From: Lachnoclostridium sp. An181
GTDB lineage: Bacteria; Bacillota; Clostridia; Lachnospirales; Lachnospiraceae
Length of the DNA: 64,000 nt
NCBI RefSeq assembly: GCF_002160325.1
Contig: NZ_NFKJ01000013.1
Span: 1-64,000, forward strand
Direction: 5' to 3'
The position numbers and the translations under genes are program-made. Shown piece by piece: positions 8,334 to 17,439 of the stretch (position 1 is the stretch's first letter; each line of letters starts with the position of its first letter). The notes under the pieces were generated by a model. It saw only the letters and a list, made by a program, of their open reading frames with translations. It was not told where the DNA came from and did no database searches.

Positions 8334-9929
8334 CTATTTTACTCCTGTCAGTGCAGCTAATTTTTTGTAGATATCTGTGTTGTCATAGTATCCGTCAAAC
8401 TCGTCTTGTCCAATTCCTTTTGCAAACACTTCAACCGGGAGACCTGTATGCGCATAAGAGCCGAAATTGATACCGCTTTTATTGTTCAGGATATGTGTGA
8501 TGGTAACTGTAAGCGGTTCATAACTTCCGTATTTCACATATTCATCCTGCCCGAATTCTTCCTCTTCTCCGGTTCTTGACATGGTTGTATCGTACGCTTC
8601 TTTTAATTTATCGTACTCATACTGAGTCATCACAAGACTGCCGTCATTTTGAGATTCCGGATGCTGGTTTGCATTGTCTTTTTGCTGTAACTGTGTTTCA
8701 TTTGTCACCGGCGCCCGAAGACCGAACAGCTCTGTAACGTCTTTCATGACTGTATCAAAATCTGTCTTGTTTTCTTTGTAGCCCGCTACATAATCCGAGT
8801 CAAATTTGGCATAGGAAATTTTCTGATTATTAAAGTTTGTAAGGAAGGTATCATAATCTGTTCCTGCATATCCGATTGTCAGACCACCGGTTTCATGGTC
8901 TCCTGTCACAAGGATCAATGTTTCGTCCGGGTGTTCTTCATAAAATTCTACAACCTCGGACACCGCCTCATCCAATGCAATCGTATCTGTGATCGTAGAT
9001 GCGGCATCATTTGCATGGCAGGCCCAGTCAATCTTTCCACCCTCTACCATCATAAAAAATCCGTTTTCATTGTCGAGCATTTCAATTCCTTTGTCCACAT
9101 AATCAGCCAGCGCCCATTCTCCTTCTTTTAAGTCCATATCGTAAGACATTGCATCATCATCAGCCAAATGTTCGTCGATCACAATTGTCTTGCCGTCTTT
9201 TTCTGTAAGGGCCTCTGCCTCTTTCTGGGTTTTCACTACTTTATATCCGGCCTCCTCGGCACATTTATATAAGTCTTTTTGTTTTTCATCTGCACCTGTT
9301 GGTTCCAAAAGCGCACCACCTGCAAAATAATCAAATCCGCTTTCGATCATTTCCTGTCCAATCTCATAGTAATTACTTCTGGACTCCTGGTGTGCATAAA
9401 ATGCAGCCGGTGTAGCATGGTTGATATTGACAGTGGAAATCACGCCGACTTTATAATCCTTTTGTTTTTTTAACTTTTCCGCGATCGTTTCATATTCTTT
9501 ACTGAAATCTTCGCTGACATTGATGCTGCCGCTCCATGTTTTTTCTCCGGTTGCGATTGAAGTTGCTGTCGATGCGGAATCCGGCGCAAAGGATGTGCTG
9601 TCATATGTCTGTGCGGATCCGGAAACAGGGAATTTCATCATCTCCAGATTTGTCTGGCTCTCCAAAATTTCTTTTTCTTCTCCGTCCACAGTCAATTTCT
9701 GCCCATTCTCTTCCAATGCATTTGCACTTTTAAAATAATTAGTCAACTGTATCTGCGGATAGCTCATTCCATCCCCAATAAATAAAAATACATATTTTGG
9801 AATTTTGCCGTTTGTCCCACTTTCTGCGGATGCCGTTTTGTTTCCTGTTGTTGTTCCTGTACATCCTGTAAGCATACCTGAAATTAAGAGTGCTGACATC
9901 ATCATCAGACATACCATTTTTTTCTTCAT
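8334..9929 (-). CDS. Alkaline phosphatase, predicted lipoprotein
   Basis: A 531-residue alkaline phosphatase superfamily enzyme. A lipobox (LISGMLTGC, Cys near 23) marks it as a membrane-anchored lipoprotein. Metal-site and nucleophile motifs are present in order: GDGMSYPQ near 53, PDSASTATSIATGEKT near 117-131 with the nucleophile serine, and GDHETGGLTIG near 346. A long insert in the last third is typical of Gram-positive members. It releases phosphate from monoesters outside the cell. AGGAGG precedes the ATG, and Pho-like repeats lie upstream. The YibE/F gene follows without a gap. Confidence 0.92.
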   Translation of the reverse strand: MKKKMVCLMMMSALLISGMLTGCTGTTTGNKTASAESGTNGKIPKYVFLFIGDGMSYPQIQLTNYFKSANALEENGQKLTVDGEEKEILESQTNLEMMKFPVSGSAQTYDSTSFAPDSASTATSIATGEKTWSGSINVSEDFSKEYETIAEKLKKQKDYKVGVISTVNINHATPAAFYAHQESRSNYYEIGQEMIESGFDYFAGGALLEPTGADEKQKDLYKCAEEAGYKVVKTQKEAEALTEKDGKTIVIDEHLADDDAMSYDMDLKEGEWALADYVDKGIEMLDNENGFFMMVEGGKIDWACHANDAASTITDTIALDEAVSEVVEFYEEHPDETLILVTGDHETGGLTIGYAGTDYDTFLTNFNNQKISYAKFDSDYVAGYKENKTDFDTVMKDVTELFGLRAPVTNETQLQQKDNANQHPESQNDGSLVMTQYEYDKLKEAYDTTMSRTGEEEEFGQDEYVKYGSYEPLTVTITHILNNKSGINFGSYAHTGLPVEVFAKGIGQDEFDGYYDNTDIYKKLAALTGVK

Positions 9930-9967
9930 ATTGTTCCTCCTGATACTTTATCCATACTATTGTCAGG

Positions 9968-10037
9968 ATTATATTACTAAACTCATGGACATTGTATCTA
10001 TCCAGAAACTGTAAAACATATATCAATTGTATGTAAA
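9968..10037 (-). promoter_or_regulatory. Pho-box-like array and -10 of the alkaline phosphatase promoter
   Basis: On the minus strand four hexamers, TTTACA, TTGATA, TTTACA and TGGATA, start at 10037, 10026, 10015 and 10004, a strict 11-bp period with 5-bp spacers. This is the known layout of Bacillus PhoP boxes (TTNACA-type repeats). TATAAT lies at 9968-9973. The corresponding -35 (9991-9996, TACAAT) is poor and begins 2 bp after the array, as expected for an activator-dependent promoter. Confidence 0.7.
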
Positions 10038-10069
10038 ATCAGCCCCCTCTCACCTTCTCTTCGAAAAAG

Positions 10070-10102
10070 AAAAATCGGAGATACCAAATTTGATATCTCC
10101 GA
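10070..10102 (-). terminator. Terminator after the HD-domain gene
   Basis: On the minus strand TCGGAGATA and TATCTCCGA form a stem followed by TTTTTC. It ends the transcript coming from pfk/dnaX/transketolase and separates it from the alkaline phosphatase promoter. Confidence 0.8.
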
Positions 10103-10125
10103 AATAAACACGGTTTTCTTACCAT

Positions 10126-10629
10126 CTATCTTCGTTTACTCGTCTCACAGGCCCCACAAAATTTATCTGTTAATACAGTGATCCATCCTTCCTTTGTTTT
10201 TGGAAAACGAAAGAAATTCAGCGGCCACATGTGAGTCAATATAATGTCTTTTTCGACACGATTTAATTTCCAAAACTTACTCGCGTTTTTATATGCAGTT
10301 TTTGGATGCGTCAATCCATGAAAATGGTCTCCTGTTTTCTTTGCATGCGTATGCCAGTCATACAGGAATAAATCGTGCAGCATCCCCGCCCTGGCAGCCG
10401 AGACAGCGTCCAGATGCATAAATCTACACAGCTTATAATTATAATAGGCCACATTCATGCAGTGTTGATAACAATTTGTATTTCCGTGATGCGCGTACAG
10501 TTTCATTCTAAGCACAACCGGATGTCTGGCCAGGTCTTCTATGCACTTCCAGAAATCTTGGTGCCATTGTACCTCTCGAAATTGCTGTTCTTTTTTTATT
10601 CTGCTTTCTATATTTCGAAATCCAAACAT
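10126..10629 (-). CDS. HD-domain phosphohydrolase-like protein
   Basis: A 167-residue cytoplasmic protein with an HD-type metal site: His in YQHCMNVA near 55, the HD pair in GMLHDLFLYDWH near 84, and later His and Asp residues (ILTHMWPL, VLTDKFCG). Similar small HD proteins are annotated as hydrolases of unknown substrate. The GAAGG site and the 18-bp gap to the transketolase gene indicate co-transcription. A nucleotide or phosphoester substrate is possible but not shown. Confidence 0.75.
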   Translation of the reverse strand: MFGFRNIESRIKKEQQFREVQWHQDFWKCIEDLARHPVVLRMKLYAHHGNTNCYQHCMNVAYYNYKLCRFMHLDAVSAARAGMLHDLFLYDWHTHAKKTGDHFHGLTHPKTAYKNASKFWKLNRVEKDIILTHMWPLNFFRFPKTKEGWITVLTDKFCGACETSKRR

Positions 10630-10647
10630 CCGTTTCCTTCACTTCTC

Positions 10648-11589
10648 TTATTCTACAAATGTTTTTACTTTCTTATAAATGCTCTTTGCATCCAATCCGT
10701 ATTTTGCGATCAATTCCAAAGCCGGACCTGATTCTCCAAACACGTCATTGATTCCAATCTTCATGACTTTGCATGGCATTTTCTCGCACAGTACATCGCA
10801 GACAGCGCTTCCAAGTCCTCCGATCACGGAATGTTCCTCAATCGTCACCACTTTTTTGCACTGTTCTGCGGCTGATACAACAAGTTCTTCGTCAAGCGGT
10901 TTGATCGTGTGGATATTAATAACCTTTGCCTGGATTCCGTCTTTCTCCAGCATCTTGGCAGCCTCCAAAGTTTCATAGACTTCCAGACCCGTAGCAATAA
11001 GCGCAACATCGTTTCCTTCTCTTAATACTATTCCTTTTCCGATCTCAAAATGATAATTTGACTCATCATTTACAACCGGAACCGCAAGTCTTCCGAAACG
11101 CAAGTATACTGGTCCTACATATTCAAACGCTGCTTTCACTGCAGCTCTTGCTTCAACATCGTCCGCAGGATTGATGACAACCATACCAGGTAGCATCCGC
11201 ATAAGCGCAATATCCTCATTACACTGATGTGTCGCTCCGTCTTCACCAACAGAAATTCCCGCATGTGTTGCGCCGATCTTGACGTTCAATTTTGGATATG
11301 CAACAGAGTTGCGAATCTGCTCGAATGCCCTTCCAGCCGCGAACATAGCAAAAGAACTCGCAAACGGAACTTTTCCCGTAGCAGCAAGGCCCGCAGCTAC
11401 ACCGATCATATTTGCCTCCGCAATCCCACAGTCAATGTGACGCTCCGGGAAAACTTTCTGGAACATTGCTGTTTTTGTGGCACCTGCCAAATCTGCATCA
11501 AGGACTACCAGTTCCTCGTGCTCTTTTCCAAGCTCAATCAATGCATTGCCAAAGCTTTCTCTGGTTGCAATTCTCTTTACTTCTGACAT
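10648..11589 (-). CDS. Transketolase, C-terminal subunit
   Basis: A 313-residue half-size transketolase carrying the pyrimidine-binding domain (about 5-165, with GIAEANMIGVAAGLA and the catalytic-type Glu) and the transketolase C-terminal domain (about 190-308). With the upstream gene it forms a two-subunit transketolase for the non-oxidative pentose phosphate pathway, transferring C2 units between sugar phosphates. Its ATG overlaps the end of the N-terminal subunit gene by 13 bp, consistent with coupled translation in equal amounts. AAAGGAG lies inside the upstream gene. Confidence 0.93.
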   Translation of the reverse strand: MSEVKRIATRESFGNALIELGKEHEELVVLDADLAGATKTAMFQKVFPERHIDCGIAEANMIGVAAGLAATGKVPFASSFAMFAAGRAFEQIRNSVAYPKLNVKIGATHAGISVGEDGATHQCNEDIALMRMLPGMVVINPADDVEARAAVKAAFEYVGPVYLRFGRLAVPVVNDESNYHFEIGKGIVLREGNDVALIATGLEVYETLEAAKMLEKDGIQAKVINIHTIKPLDEELVVSAAEQCKKVVTIEEHSVIGGLGSAVCDVLCEKMPCKVMKIGINDVFGESGPALELIAKYGLDAKSIYKKVKTFVE

Positions 11590-12413
11590 AATGCCTCTCC
11601 TTTCTTCTCCAATTCTTCCATTGCGGTTTTGTATTCTTCTGCATTCGGCGCTACTCCGTGCCAGGACGCCTTATTTTCCATAAAGGAGACATCTTTTCCT
11701 TTTATTGTCTTTGCAATGATCACAGTAGGCATTCCCTTTACTTCTTTTGCTTCTTTGAAAGCTTTATCGATTTCATCGTAGTTATGTCCGTCGATATTGA
11801 TGACATGGCAGTTGAATGCCTCAAACTTTTTGTCAATTGGATATGGAGAGTTTACTTCCGCCACATCGCCGTCAATCTGAAGTCCATTGTTGTCCACGAT
11901 CATCACAAGATTGTCAAGTTTTCTGTGTCCTGCAAGCATGGCAGCTTCCCATACCTGGCCTTCCTGAAGCTCACCGTCTCCAAGCAGTGTATATACACGG
12001 TAATCTTTGCCTGACAGTTTTGCGGAAATCGCCATACCAACTGCCGCGGACACGCCTTGTCCGAGAGACCCGCTTGACATGTCAACTCCCGGAGTCTGTT
12101 TCATATCCGGATGTCCCTGAAGATAAGACCCTACATGGCGCAGTGTCCTTAAATCCTCCACTGGGAAAAATCCCCGAAGAGCCAGCGCTGCATAATATCC
12201 GGGTGCTCCATGTCCTTTTGACAGGACAAAACGATCGCGATCCTCCATACGCGGATTTTCAGGGTCTATGTTCATCTCCTCAAAGAATAAATACGTATAT
12301 AAATCCGCAGCAGACAACGATCCTCCTGGATGACCGGATTTCGCATGAAAGACTGCCGTCACAGCACCTTTTCGTACTTCATTTGCAGTTTTCATCAGTT
12401 GTAATTTGTTCAT
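11577..12413 (-). CDS. Transketolase, N-terminal subunit
   Basis: A 278-residue thiamine-diphosphate-binding half of transketolase. The TPP motif begins with GDGELQEGQVWEA near 144 and ends with the Asn pair in VDNNGLQID. HPGGSLSAADLY near 28 and SKGHGAPGYY near 67 supply conserved active-site histidines. It works with the following gene as one enzyme. AGGAGG precedes the ATG. Confidence 0.94.
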   Translation of the reverse strand: MNKLQLMKTANEVRKGAVTAVFHAKSGHPGGSLSAADLYTYLFFEEMNIDPENPRMEDRDRFVLSKGHGAPGYYAALALRGFFPVEDLRTLRHVGSYLQGHPDMKQTPGVDMSSGSLGQGVSAAVGMAISAKLSGKDYRVYTLLGDGELQEGQVWEAAMLAGHRKLDNLVMIVDNNGLQIDGDVAEVNSPYPIDKKFEAFNCHVINIDGHNYDEIDKAFKEAKEVKGMPTVIIAKTIKGKDVSFMENKASWHGVAPNAEEYKTAMEELEKKGEALCQK

Positions 12414-12464
12414 GAAAATGCCTCCTGTGCTTTACTTCTACTTTCGTTCACCTTGTTTGCTTTC

Positions 12465-12587
12465 CTATTCTACCATATTCTTATATCTTCTTAGCAAATT
12501 TTTTATCTCTTCTATCATTTTTTCTGTTTTGGCGCAAGAAACCAGGCCGCCCATCCATAGTTTTGGGCATATTCTACATTTATCGAC
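12465..12587 (-). other. Possible 40-codon reading frame after recR without a standard start
   Basis: Between recR and the transketolase genes an open frame encodes about 40 residues with three cysteines in its first half (CRIC near 4-7, SC near 17-18) and a charged amphipathic C-terminal half. AGGAGGT lies 8 bp before the first codon, but that codon is GTC, and no ATG, GTG or TTG is in frame there; the first in-frame ATG is codon 12. It may be a decaying small gene, one that lost its start, or chance. I do not recognise the product. Confidence 0.3.
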
Positions 12588-12607
12588 CTTTAGGACCTCC
12601 TGTTTTC

Positions 12608-13204
12608 CTAAATTTGCGTCCTGCCTTCCAACGCCCGCAAAAGCGTAACCTCGTCAATGTACTCCAGATCCCCTCCAACCGGTACGCCACTTGCGATTCT
12701 GCTGACTTTGATCCCTGTAGGCTTGATCAACTTGCTGATATACATTGCAGTCGTCTCTCCTTCCAGACTTGAGTTTGTCGCAATAATAACCTCCTCGACA
12801 TCTCCTCTAAGACGCTCCATCAGCTCTTTTAATTTAATATCAGAAGGACCGATTCCAAGCATCGGAGAAATCGCACCTTGAAGCACATGGTACACTCCAT
12901 TGTACTTTCCTGTCTTTTCATATGCCGCCAGATCCCTGGAAGTTTCCACCACCATGATGGTCCCATGGTCCCTCTCGGAGGACGCGCAAACCGGACAAAG
13001 CTCATCATCTGTCAAAGTATAGCATTCCTTACAATAGCGCACATTATTCCTTGCATCCAACATGGCTTTTGCAAGTTCCTCCACCTGCTCTTTCGGCATG
13101 TTTATCATATGAAAAGCCAGCCTCCCGGCTGACTTTGGTCCAATGCCCGGAAGTCTTGATAATTCTTCGATCAGTTTCCCTATCTGACTTCCATAATATT
13201 CCAT
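12608..13204 (-). CDS. recR: Recombination mediator RecR
   Basis: A 198-residue protein of normal RecR length. It shows the helix-hairpin-helix (LSRLPGIGPKSAGRLAFH near 14-31), the four-Cys zinc finger (CKECYTLTDDELCPVC near 58-73) and the Toprim domain (MVVETSRDLAAYEKTG and later). RecR loads RecA through RecFOR during gap repair. It is third in the conserved dnaX-ybaB-recR cluster. Confidence 0.96.
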   Translation of the reverse strand: MEYYGSQIGKLIEELSRLPGIGPKSAGRLAFHMINMPKEQVEELAKAMLDARNNVRYCKECYTLTDDELCPVCASSERDHGTIMVVETSRDLAAYEKTGKYNGVYHVLQGAISPMLGIGPSDIKLKELMERLRGDVEEVIIATNSSLEGETTAMYISKLIKPTGIKVSRIASGVPVGGDLEYIDEVTLLRALEGRTQI

Positions 13205-13233
13205 ATCTATATCTGCTCCTGTTTTATAAAGCT

Positions 13234-13587
13234 TTAAAATAATCCCGGCATTCCACCGCCAAAGCCGCCTGTCAATTTTGACATTGCGGACGCTGATTCT
13301 TCATCTACTTTTCTGAGCGCCTCATTGACTGCTGCCACGATCAGATCTTCCAGCATTTCGATGTCATCCGGATCCACAACTTCCTCATCCAGTTTCACTT
13401 TCATGACTTCCTTCACTCCGGAAACAGTCACCTCAACAGCTCCGCCGCCTGCAGTTGCCGTGAATTCCTTTGTCTCCATCTCTTTTGCCTGTTCTTCCAT
13501 CTGGCGCTGCATTTTCTGCGCCTGTTTCATCAAATTCGCCATGTTGCCCGGCATTCCGCCTCCCGGGAATCCTCCACGTTTTGCCAT
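13234..13587 (-). CDS. YbaB/EbfC family nucleoid-associated protein
   Basis: A 117-residue protein. The glycine-rich N terminus (about 1-12) is followed by a helical dimerisation arm with Met/Gln-rich repeats and the GAVEVTVSG strand typical of YbaB. Members bind DNA as dimers and shape the nucleoid. It lies between dnaX and recR, as in most bacteria, with a strong GGAGG site. Confidence 0.93.
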   Translation of the reverse strand: MAKRGGFPGGGMPGNMANLMKQAQKMQRQMEEQAKEMETKEFTATAGGGAVEVTVSGVKEVMKVKLDEEVVDPDDIEMLEDLIVAAVNEALRKVDEESASAMSKLTGGFGGGMPGLF

Positions 13588-13598
13588 GGTAAACCTCC

Positions 13599-15164
13599 TT
13601 ATTCTTCTACAATAATCTCTGTTCTTACGATCTGTTCCAAATCCACATAGTCTTCTTCAAATCTTCGCCCATCTTCCATCTGACGCACTTCGATTTCAAC
13701 TTCTCTGCCCGTTTTCTCTGCGATAAGACGCTTTATCTCTCCCGTATGCTCTGGTTTTCCCACGACCGCTGCCCCAAGTGCATCGGGCATGACAATCAAT
13801 AACTGTCCTTGGTTGCCCACGCTCAGCTTTGCCATCTTTAAGTAATTTTTCAGCATCGGGGATGCATCTTGTATAAGCCTTCGGAAATCTTTGACCACTG
13901 CTGTGACATCTTCAGGCACTGCTTTTGGCAATTCCTTTTTTTTGCGCGGTTCCTCTTCTTCTAGTTTTTGATACGGCACCGCTGCAGTCTCTTGCGCCGG
14001 CATAAACGCTCCTTGTTCTATCTTTTTTTCAAGGGCACGAATCCGTTCTGTCAAAGACTCGGTATCTGTCTCCATCTGCGGTCTGCAAAGTTTGATAAAC
14101 GCGACCTCCAAAAGCACTCTTTTTTGCGTCGCATATTTTAACTGTCCGGAGAGCTCCGAAAAAATGCGGATATAACGCATCAATGTATCTGTCTCCACCA
14201 ATTTGGCCTCTTCTTTTAAGACTTTTAAATTTTCTTCGGATACATCGAGCACGTCCTCCATATTATCAGAACTTTTTGCTAATAGCAAGTTCCTTAAATA
14301 CCACGTAAAATCTGAAGTCACCAAAGATAGCTCCCTGCCCTGCATTACCAGTTCCTCCACACATCTTAGGACTCCGCTCACATCATAAGCCGCCAGTTTT
14401 CTCAAAAGGTTCCCAAACACTTCAGTATCCACTGTTCCGAGCACTTCCAGGACATGTTCATATGTGAGTTTCTGGCCAAGATAAAAGGCAATACACTGGT
14501 CCAGAAGACTAAGAGCATCCCTCATGGAACCGTCGCCTGCCTTTGCTACATATCGCACAGCCCTGTCCTCAGCCTCCACATGCTCTTTTTGAAGCAGCTC
14601 GCTCAAACGGTTCGCGATCACGTCGATCCCGATCCGCTTAAAATCATACCTTTGACATCTGGAGAGAATGGTCACTGGTATTTTATGCGACTCTGTGGTC
14701 GCCAGAATAAAAATCACATATTCCGGCGGCTCCTCCAAAGTCTTTAAGAGTGCGTTGAATGCTCCTATGGAAAGCATATGCACCTCGTCGATGATATACA
14801 CCTTATATTTCCCTGCTGTGGGACGGTAATCCACTTCTTCCCTGATCTCACGGATGTTGTCCACACCATTGTTGGATGCCGCGTCAATTTCAATTACGTT
14901 CATGGATGCCCCGTTTGCGATCGAACGGCACATGGCACATTCCCCGCAAGGGCTTCCATCCACAGGGTGTTCACAGTTGACCGCTTTGGCAAAAATTTTG
15001 GCCACCGTTGTCTTTCCTGTCCCCCTTGTGCCACAGAATAAATATGCATGTCCGATCCTATTTGCCTTGATCTGGTTTTTCAATGTTGTGACAATATGGT
15101 CCTGTCCCTTCACATCACTGAATTCGTCTGGCCTGAATTTTCTGTATAAGGCAGTATATGACAT
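13599..15164 (-). CDS. dnaX: DNA polymerase III subunit gamma/tau
   Basis: A 521-residue clamp-loader ATPase. It starts [12 protein letters not shown], 8 bp after AGGAG; a GTG three codons earlier is less likely. Walker A is GTRGTGKT (about 47-54), four zinc-binding Cys follow (about 65-80), Walker B is [10 protein letters not shown], sensor 1 is [11 protein letters not shown] and SRC carries the Arg finger. The C-terminal region (about 360-521) is the tau part. It loads the sliding clamp and couples polymerases to the helicase. The gene starts 27 bp after pfk. Confidence 0.96.
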   Translation of the reverse strand: MSYTALYRKFRPDEFSDVKGQDHIVTTLKNQIKANRIGHAYLFCGTRGTGKTTVAKIFAKAVNCEHPVDGSPCGECAMCRSIANGASMNVIEIDAASNNGVDNIREIREEVDYRPTAGKYKVYIIDEVHMLSIGAFNALLKTLEEPPEYVIFILATTESHKIPVTILSRCQRYDFKRIGIDVIANRLSELLQKEHVEAEDRAVRYVAKAGDGSMRDALSLLDQCIAFYLGQKLTYEHVLEVLGTVDTEVFGNLLRKLAAYDVSGVLRCVEELVMQGRELSLVTSDFTWYLRNLLLAKSSDNMEDVLDVSEENLKVLKEEAKLVETDTLMRYIRIFSELSGQLKYATQKRVLLEVAFIKLCRPQMETDTESLTERIRALEKKIEQGAFMPAQETAAVPYQKLEEEEPRKKKELPKAVPEDVTAVVKDFRRLIQDASPMLKNYLKMAKLSVGNQGQLLIVMPDALGAAVVGKPEHTGEIKRLIAEKTGREVEIEVRQMEDGRRFEEDYVDLEQIVRTEIIVEE

Positions 15165-15191
15165 CGTTTCCACTCCTTTATTGTATTGTCT

Positions 15192-16268
15192 CTATTCATC
15201 TCCAAAACTGATTCCTGTCCATCTTGCCTCCTGGATGATGCTGGATGCAGGATCTACACATTTCAGCTTTCCCGCAACCTCTCCAAGCGGCACTTTCGTG
15301 ATCTCCCCGCTTTTGATCGCAACCATATATCCGTACTCTTTATTCCAGATTAACTGCGCTGCCGCTGCTCCGAGCCTTGTCGCAAGCACACGGTCATACG
15401 GGCAAGGAGAGCCGCCCCTTTGCGTATGCCCAGGGACCGTAATGCGCACTTCCTGCCCGCAGCGCGCCTGTATCTGCTCTGCAATTTCATATGCAATGGA
15501 CGGATATTTTCTTTTTTCCAGTTTCTTTTTGTACTCCTTCTTTGTCAGCGCTGCGTCTTCTTTTGAGATAGCACCTTCTGCGACCGCAAGAATGGTGAAT
15601 TTCTTTCCGGAAACTTTTCTTCTTGTAATTGCCTGTACGACTTTATCGAGGTCATATGGAATTTCCGGCAGCAAAATAATATCTGCTCCTCCTGCGATAC
15701 CTGCATGGAGCGTTACCCATCCAACCTTATGGCCCATGACTTCCACAATAAATACACGGCTGTGGGAAGTAGCTGTTGTATGGATACAGTCTATGGTCGT
15801 CGTGGCAACATCCACAGCACTCTGGAATCCAAATGTCATGTCTGTTCCCCACAAGTCATTGTCAATGGTTTTTGGCAAAGTCACGACATTTAATCCTTCT
15901 TCCCTTAAAAGGTTTGCCGTCTTGTGTGTGCCATTTCCTCCAAGAACCACAAGGCAGTCTAAATTTAATTTGTGATACGTGTGTTTCATTGCCTCCACCT
16001 TGTCAATGCCATTGGAGTCCGGCACACGCATCAGTTTGAACGGCTGCCTGGATGTCCCAAGAATGGTCCCTCCAATTGTAAGGATTCCGGAAAAATCTTT
16101 CGCTGTAAGCATATCAAACTCCGAATAGATGAGGCCCTTGTACCCATCCTTGAATCCATAAATTTCTATGTCATTCGTCTTTGAGTATAATCCCTTCACT
16201 ACACCTCTCATCGCCGCATTCAGCGCCTGACAGTCACCGCCGCTTGTCAGCATACCAATACGTAACAT
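15192..16268 (-). CDS. 6-phosphofructokinase
   Basis: A 358-residue PfkA-superfamily enzyme that phosphorylates fructose 6-phosphate in glycolysis. Landmarks: LTSGGDCQALNA at the N terminus, the phosphoryl-donor loop GGNGTHKTA near 112, catalytic KTIDND near 133, VEVMGHKVGW near 172 and PGHTQRGGSP near 285. The Gly after the third loop residue points to ATP rather than pyrophosphate. The Mg-binding Asp of GGDG is Asn here and the MGR arginine is His; these look like clade features but could alter regulation or donor use. An AAAGGAT site and a good promoter precede it. Confidence 0.9.
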   Translation of the reverse strand: MLRIGMLTSGGDCQALNAAMRGVVKGLYSKTNDIEIYGFKDGYKGLIYSEFDMLTAKDFSGILTIGGTILGTSRQPFKLMRVPDSNGIDKVEAMKHTYHKLNLDCLVVLGGNGTHKTANLLREEGLNVVTLPKTIDNDLWGTDMTFGFQSAVDVATTTIDCIHTTATSHSRVFIVEVMGHKVGWVTLHAGIAGGADIILLPEIPYDLDKVVQAITRRKVSGKKFTILAVAEGAISKEDAALTKKEYKKKLEKRKYPSIAYEIAEQIQARCGQEVRITVPGHTQRGGSPCPYDRVLATRLGAAAAQLIWNKEYGYMVAIKSGEITKVPLGEVAGKLKCVDPASSIIQEARWTGISFGDE

Positions 16269-16305
16269 CTTTTACACATCCTTTCCATTGCTTTTCATAA
16301 TTTTT

Positions 16306-16334
16306 ATTATATCCCATTTTATCCTTCTCAACAA
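16306..16334 (-). promoter_or_regulatory. Promoter of the pfk-dnaX transcript
   Basis: On the minus strand TTGTTG (16329-16334) lies 17 bp before a consensus TATAAT (16306-16311), about 38 bp upstream of the pfk start codon. Confidence 0.7.
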
Positions 16335-16370
16335 GAAAAAGAGCCGCCAATTTTGGCGTGCTCTTTTTCT
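16334..16370. terminator. Symmetric hairpin between divergent promoters
   Basis: AAAAAGAGC-CGCC and GGCG-TGCTCTTTTT form a 13-bp stem with U-rich ends on both strands. It can terminate in either direction, but no gene ends toward it; it sits between the pfk and map promoters and may insulate them. Confidence 0.6.
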
Positions 16371-16458
16371 CCTGCGCAGATTATTTTCCTACTTTTTGAT
16401 AAAATTCATCTGAAAATTTTTCTCTTCCTCCACGCCTTTCCAACAGAAAAATTCGTGT

Positions 16459-16464
16459 TATAAT
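16459..16464 (+). promoter_or_regulatory. Extended -10 element of map
   Basis: TGTTATAAT is a TG-N-TATAAT extended -10, with a weak TTTCCA 16 bp upstream. The start codon follows about 55 bp later. Confidence 0.6.
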
Positions 16465-16518
16465 AAATAAGGGGCAACACTGCCCGCAATTTTATAAATA
16501 ATCGAGGTAACATCGCAT

Positions 16519-17382
16519 ATGGAAAGAAATGATTTATGCTGGTGTGGCAGCGGCAAAAAGTATAAAAAATGCCACATGCAGATAGACGACAAATTATTAT
16601 TGCTGGCCGCAAAAGGAGAAATTGTACCTGACAGATCCATGCTCAAGACTCCCGCCCAAATAGAAGAGATCAAAAAAAGTGCTGAACTGAACACCGCTGT
16701 TTTGGATTATGTGGCGGCCAACATCAAGGCTGGCATGAGCACAGCCCAAATCGACAATCTTGTATACACTTACACAACCGAACACGGAGGGATTCCGGCT
16801 CCTCTTGGATACGAGGGATTTCCAAAAAGTGTCTGCACTTCTATCAACAATGAAGTGTGCCACGGAATTCCGGATGAAAACATTATTCTTCAGGAAGGAG
16901 ATATCATCAATGTAGATGTTTCCACCATTTTAAACGGATATTTTTCCGATGCCTCCAGAATGTTCTGCATCGGCCAAGTATCGGAACGTGCCAAAAAACT
17001 GGTGCAGGTAACAAAAGAATGCGTGGAGCTCGGATTAAAAGAGGCTAAACCTTGGAACCATCTTGGGGATATTGCATATGCCATCAATTCCCATGCCCAG
17101 GCAAACGGCTACTCTGTTGTGGAGGATATCGGGGGCCATGGAATCGGACTTGAATTTCACGAAGATCCGTTTGTAAGCTATGTGACTCCAAAGGGAAGCG
17201 AGATGGTCCTGGTGCCTGGCATGATGTTCACCATTGAGCCAATGATCAACGAAGGATCCCCTGACTTTTTCGTGGATGAGGACAATGGCTGGACTGTATA
17301 CACCGAAGACAACGGTCTGTCCGCTCAGATTGAATACATGGTTCTGATCACTGAGAACGGGGCAGAAGTGCTGACAAAATAA
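16519..17382 (+). CDS. map: Type I methionine aminopeptidase with N-terminal SEC-C zinc motif
   Basis: A 287-residue enzyme that removes initiator methionine from new proteins. Residues 1-20 carry a SEC-C metal motif (DLCWCGSGKKYKKCH). The catalytic domain (about 45-287) has the usual metal ligands: Asp in NVDVSTILNGYFSDASRMF, His in GGHGIGLEFHEDP, and Glu in FTIEPMI and QIEYM. The SEC-C extension is seen in some clostridial enzymes and may help ribosome or metal binding. It is one of only two plus-strand protein genes here and appears to be monocistronic. Confidence 0.95.
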   Translation: MERNDLCWCGSGKKYKKCHMQIDDKLLLLAAKGEIVPDRSMLKTPAQIEEIKKSAELNTAVLDYVAANIKAGMSTAQIDNLVYTYTTEHGGIPAPLGYEGFPKSVCTSINNEVCHGIPDENIILQEGDIINVDVSTILNGYFSDASRMFCIGQVSERAKKLVQVTKECVELGLKEAKPWNHLGDIAYAINSHAQANGYSVVEDIGGHGIGLEFHEDPFVSYVTPKGSEMVLVPGMMFTIEPMINEGSPDFFVDEDNGWTVYTEDNGLSAQIEYMVLITENGAEVLTK

Positions 17383-17397
17383 AATACCGGATATTGC

Positions 17398-17437
17398 AAA
17401 AGGCCTGAAAACAAGTTTTCTTGTTTCCAGGTCTTTT
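17398..17437. terminator. Bidirectional terminator between map and the ABC exporter
   Basis: An 18-bp imperfect stem (AAAAGGCCTGAAAACAAG against CTTGTTTCCAGGTCTTTT, two mismatches) has U runs on both strands. It serves the two convergent transcripts. Confidence 0.85.
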
Positions 17438-17439
17438 CA

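Noticed and set aside
14854-15975. A 373-codon plus-strand frame opposite dnaX and pfk
   Set aside because: It spans two well-identified genes on the other strand and encodes no recognisable domain.
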